64,000 bases of DNA, taken from NCBI GenBank assembly GCA_032718565.1, contig JAVGVS010000004.1, positions 5,408,299-5,472,298 on the forward strand. Direction: 5' to 3'. The stretch is from Distichodus sexfasciatus (lineage: Eukaryota; Chordata; Actinopteri; Characiformes; Distichodontidae). Under the pieces are notes generated by a model, which was not told where the DNA came from, did no database searches, and saw only the letters and a list, made by a program, of their open reading frames with translations. The position numbers and the translations under genes are program-made. Below are positions 60,719 through 64,000 of this stretch, one piece after another; the first letter of the stretch is position 1, and each line of letters begins with the position of its first letter.

Positions 60719-61681
60719 ATGGTGTCAAATGAAGTTATCCTATCTGTCTACATCCTCACCTTCTTGATTGGTCTCCCGGCCAATGCTCTCGCCCTGTACG
60801 CCTTCGCTAAAAAGCTTCGTGACAAGCCCACACCCACCGACATCTTGCTCCTGAACCTGACCATCTCCGACCTGCTGTTCCTGTTGTTTCTGCCTCTGAA
60901 GATGTACGAGGCTTCATCAGAAATGCACTGGCTCCTGCCTGGCTACTTGTGCCCGGTCACTACCTTTGTCTTCTTTTCCACCATCTACACCAGCTCTGTG
61001 CTGCTGATGGCAGTCAGCATCGACCGCTACTTATGTGTGGCATACCCGATCCAGTACAAAGTCCGCCGCAAGCCCCTCTATGGCGTGGTCGGCAGCGGGC
61101 TCATCTGGGTCACAACTTCTACCCACCTCTGCTTTGTCTATGTGGTGGACCATCTGACCAAAGGTGAGGGCCACGGTCACGACTGCTACAACAACTTCAC
61201 CCAGTCCCAGCTGGATGTGGTGCTGCCCATGAGGCTGGAGCTCTCCTTGGTCCTTTACGTTGTGCCACTTCTGGTCTGCATCTTCTGCTACTCCAGGTTC
61301 ATCTTCATCCTCCGGCGGACGTCCAACCTCGATGATGGCAAGCGGCGAAGGGCAGTGGGCATGGCTATGGGAACCCTGCTGGTCTTTGTGTTGTGTTTCT
61401 TGCCCTACAACGTCACACACATTCAGGGCTTCATCATACAGAAGAATGTGCCCTGGAGGACTGAAGCACTGCTCCTTACTACCGTCAACACCGTTCTTGA
61501 TCCCATCACTTTTTACTTCTCCTCAGCAGCCTTTCAAGCCAATGTCAAGGCTCTTCTGAGATTCCGGGTGGAAAAACAGTATCCAGGAACAGGGACAGCC
61601 AACATCAGCACCATCCAGAATCGAATAAGGCAAGGGGAGCAAAGCGGAAATGGAGAAAGCAATGAGAGTTCTTCCCAGTGA
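60719..61681 (+). CDS. ffar2/3-like: Short-chain fatty acid receptor, FFAR2/FFAR3-type GPCR
   Basis: A single coding exon of 320 codons encoding a class A rhodopsin-type receptor with seven hydrophobic helices. Matches to FFAR2/3 include LTFLIGLPANALAL (TM1), LLLNLTISDLLFL (TM2), SIDRYL in place of ERYL (end of TM3), ENFTDNQ-like YNNFTQSQLDVVLP before TM5, and FLPYNVTHI (TM6). The three polar residues that bind carboxylates in FFAR2 are present: Arg172 in PMRLEL, His234 in YNVTH and Arg247 in PWRTE. It is therefore likely to sense acetate, propionate or butyrate and couple to Gi/Gq. The frame can be extended to an ATG at 60704, but TTCTTCAG at 60707-60714 looks like a splice acceptor, so the ATG at 60719 is preferred. 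In mammals these genes also have a non-coding 5' exon. AATAAA lies at 61939-61944. Neighbour: siglec-like gene, as in human 19q13. Confidence 0.92.
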   Translation: MVSNEVILSVYILTFLIGLPANALALYAFAKKLRDKPTPTDILLLNLTISDLLFLLFLPLKMYEASSEMHWLLPGYLCPVTTFVFFSTIYTSSVLLMAVSIDRYLCVAYPIQYKVRRKPLYGVVGSGLIWVTTSTHLCFVYVVDHLTKGEGHGHDCYNNFTQSQLDVVLPMRLELSLVLYVVPLLVCIFCYSRFIFILRRTSNLDDGKRRRAVGMAMGTLLVFVLCFLPYNVTHIQGFIIQKNVPWRTEALLLTTVNTVLDPITFYFSSAAFQANVKALLRFRVEKQYPGTGTANISTIQNRIRQGEQSGNGESNESSSQ

Positions 61682-62083
61682 TTGCAAAATGTTGTTGTCC
61701 ATGTTGCTAAACATCAAAGATCCTGGTTAGAGAGAATGTACAATTTTCACAAAAGCAGCTAACCTACTTCCAGCGGTCAGAAAACCATGATGGTACATGC
61801 CAAATAGTGAAAACAATGTTGAAAAGTGACTGTAAAGCCTTGTTCACACTGAATGGTTTTTCAGTTCGTTTTCGGGTTGCCATCTCATTTGATCAGTGGC
61901 GTCAGTTGCTATGTTTGAACATTACGAATGCACATTCAAATAAATTACATTATATCTAGTTTATCTGAATATCTATGAATGCCAATGGCAAGCTACAGCC
62001 TGTGAGATCGCAGACCTCTGATCTCACATATCCAGGAATTTACAGTAACAGTAATTTTTTTTTTGTATCCATTCCTCAGTGAA

Positions 62084-62160
62084 ATGGTGTCACATGACAG
62101 CTGATCTCACCTTCTTGTTCGACCTACAACATTCTTGCCCTGTACACCTTTGTCAAGAAG
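62084..62160 (+). pseudogene. Fragment of a second FFAR-type receptor gene
   Basis: Starts ATGGTGTCA like the intact receptor. It is preceded by an acceptor-like CATTCCTCAG as in the intact gene, and keeps CTCACCTTCTTG and a run equivalent to NxLALYxFxKK (62128-62160). Relative to the intact gene about 14 bases are lost after the ninth base, and about 5 bases are lost around the TM1 middle. A TGA lies in the starting frame. No further receptor sequence follows. Confidence 0.75.
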
Positions 62161-62998
62161 CAAATTCTCACATAACTTTTTTGTAACAGAACAAATAGAC
62201 CAAACAGACTAGCTGTGGTGAACGATGGTCATCCAGTCCGATCAGGAGTCTTGAGGTTGTATAATGGGCTTCTTTGATGAAAGAGGGTATAGAAGTGACA
62301 AACATTGAGGTTGTATAGCATGAACGATACAGTGATCTGGTGACTTGCAAAATCGTGTAATGTGACCAGGGCGTAAGTGCAAAACAGAAGGGCAAAAAAA
62401 ATCCAAGCCAATTAAATCTTGTTTGTGATTTTTCTTATTTTTGTTATATATGATGTTGTTGGCGATCCCAAGCCTGAACCTTCCGAATACAGAACTTTGG
62501 AGTTTATGCCCACTCATAACCATAGTGGATATGTAACACCATATAAAACCCTCTTATGGGAGAGTTTGTTTAGCAAGGTCAGGCAAAGAAATAGAAGGAA
62601 TAAGAGACTGTTTATAGGACAGAGAGCAGACTTTTATTGCAAACACTTAGTCTACATTACTGGTAAACATGTCATTTTTTTGAACAAAGGAATGAAATCA
62701 AATAGCTTTTATGGTCCCTGCTCTTACCACATTAAAACACTGAATATTTTATGAGAGGTTTAGTAGTGCAAAGCAGACTTTGTTACTATAGTTCCTTTAA
62801 GGACATAATATTGCCCTTTGTGTAGTTTAACACTATCAGAATATTCAAGATAAGGTTAAAAAGATAAGGATAAGGTTCTTTCACCTAAATTATCTCACAT
62901 TTTTATTTATATATTTAGATTTCTAAAAGATAATTTAATTGTATATAGTTCCTTGTTATTTTTATTTACACTAAATAATGATCTTGACACTCTTTCAT

Positions 62999-63469
62999 TG
63001 TCACAGTGCATGCTGACATGACATCACAGTGCAAGCCATTTATTCCAAAACCACAGAACATAAACTGGGCACAAGGGCCACAAATGAAACTCTTCTTGGA
63101 GCTTGAAAACACACGAAGCACACCAACACGGAGAGGATAATGTGAGGGTGGACAAACAAGAGATACTGGGAACACTGACCTTATAAAGGGGAAGAAAAAC
63201 AACGCCCAGGATTAATGAGACAAGGGAAAACCAATCAGAAAATAATCAGAAAACAATCAGGACTAAACAATGAAGGGAGAACCAATAAAGACAGGGGCTG
63301 GACTGAAACAAACAAAACCCAGGTGCAAAGACTAATATACAATGATCAACCAATGAGAGACAATGGGAAGGTGGGCCAAAGACTTTGACTGACAGGGAGC
63401 AGAACAGAACACATGAAACAATGACGGCATCTGCTGGCCGCTTGACTAAAGTCCAGGAGGGTCATGACA
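62999..63469 (-). mobile_element. Second solo LTR (471 bp) of the same family
   Basis: Same termini as the LTR at 58455-59060 (TGTCATGACC ... TGTGACA on the minus strand), with internal deletions. It is flanked by ttcat at 62994-62998 and 63470-63474, so it is an independent insertion, not a duplicate of the first. Confidence 0.85.
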
Positions 63470-63600
63470 TTCATAACCTTGTACATTTATTTCCATAGTA
63501 AATGATCTGCATATAGAGGTACTGTATATAATATATTTAGATTTTTATGTTTGTAATTTTTTATTGCAATTTTTTCCCAAAAGAAAGAGTTTTTATCTTG

Positions 63601-63603
<3 letters not shown>

Positions 63604-63660
<57 letters not shown>

Positions 63661-63690
63661 TATTAATTATTATTATTATTATTATTATTG
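63604..63690. repeat. (AAT)n followed by (ATT)n, inverted trinucleotide array
   Basis: About 18 AAT units followed by about 9 ATT units, a potential hairpin. Confidence 0.95.
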
Positions 63691-64000
63691 CAAATCTGTC
63701 ATAACTTTACATGTTTTGTGTGTGTATGCATTAAAAATAGTGTCAGCAGGTTATAGTCATAAGCATTGGCAGGTTTTGTCAATTCCATTTAGCTTTTGGG
63801 CCATGAATGAAAAGAATTTGTAAGATATATTTAATAATTTATTTATATTTTTGGATTTTTACAAATATGTGCTGCAACCACAGTTTCATCTTCCAGCAAT
63901 AAAGTAATCTACAGTAAACTAGAGACTGCAGCAGCAGTTTTCCATCTGTTTCTTCAATTTTGCAGTAGCTTTTTAGAGCCTTTTCCAGTAAAGGGAAACA
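63691..64000. other. No feature recognised at right edge
   Basis: AT-rich, no coding exon seen. Confidence 0.4.

Noticed and set aside
61031..61420. Long minus-strand frame inside the FFAR exon
   Set aside because: Antisense shadow of a conserved receptor coding region; no homologue or splice context.

Overview
The window is from a teleost fish nuclear genome. It is AT-rich, its protein-coding genes are split into many short exons with GT/AG junctions, and it is filled with fish-type repeats: tRNA-derived SINEs, Tc1/mariner and hAT DNA elements, a LINE, solo LTRs and AAT/CA microsatellites. One 77-base assembly gap lies at 3687-3763. Gene calls come from reading exons, splice sites and codon phases by eye and comparing them with family proteins known from memory. 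No search was run.

Layout. 67-139 (-): tRNA-Lys(CUU)-like gene. 998-4496 (+): last three coding exons of a UBE2E-class ubiquitin-conjugating enzyme. 12059-18422 (+): complete eight-exon Rev-erb nuclear receptor (nr1d2-like), with circadian-type sites in its upstream region and first intron. 22145-42047 (-): the kinase gene nek10, convergent with nr1d2. 42998-45720 (-): decayed LINE. 47744-55435 (+): complete eight-exon Siglec/CD22-like immunoglobulin receptor. 60719-61681 (+): intact single-coding-exon short-chain fatty acid receptor (FFAR2/FFAR3 type), with a broken fragment of a second copy at 62084-62160.

The left two thirds (ube2e, nr1d2, nek10) match the human 3p24 neighbourhood. The right third (siglec/CD22-like, FFAR) matches the human 19q13.12 neighbourhood (MAG, CD22, FFAR1-3). 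The join lies between the nek10 promoter and the siglec signal-peptide exon, where the LINE sits.

The main oddity is nek10. Nineteen consecutive exons encoding the kinase domain and C-terminal tail (35066 down to 22145) keep every splice site and codon phase, giving a 560-codon open frame. Exons of the preceding armadillo-repeat half carry multiple frameshifts and stops in several separate exons (40990-37495). This suggests that the locus has lost its armadillo half while selection still maintains a kinase-only product, or that it is in an unusually lopsided early stage of pseudogenisation. Other leads are a Siglec V-set that has lost the sialic-acid-binding arginine position, a tandem FFAR relic, and two independent solo LTRs flanking the FFAR locus.
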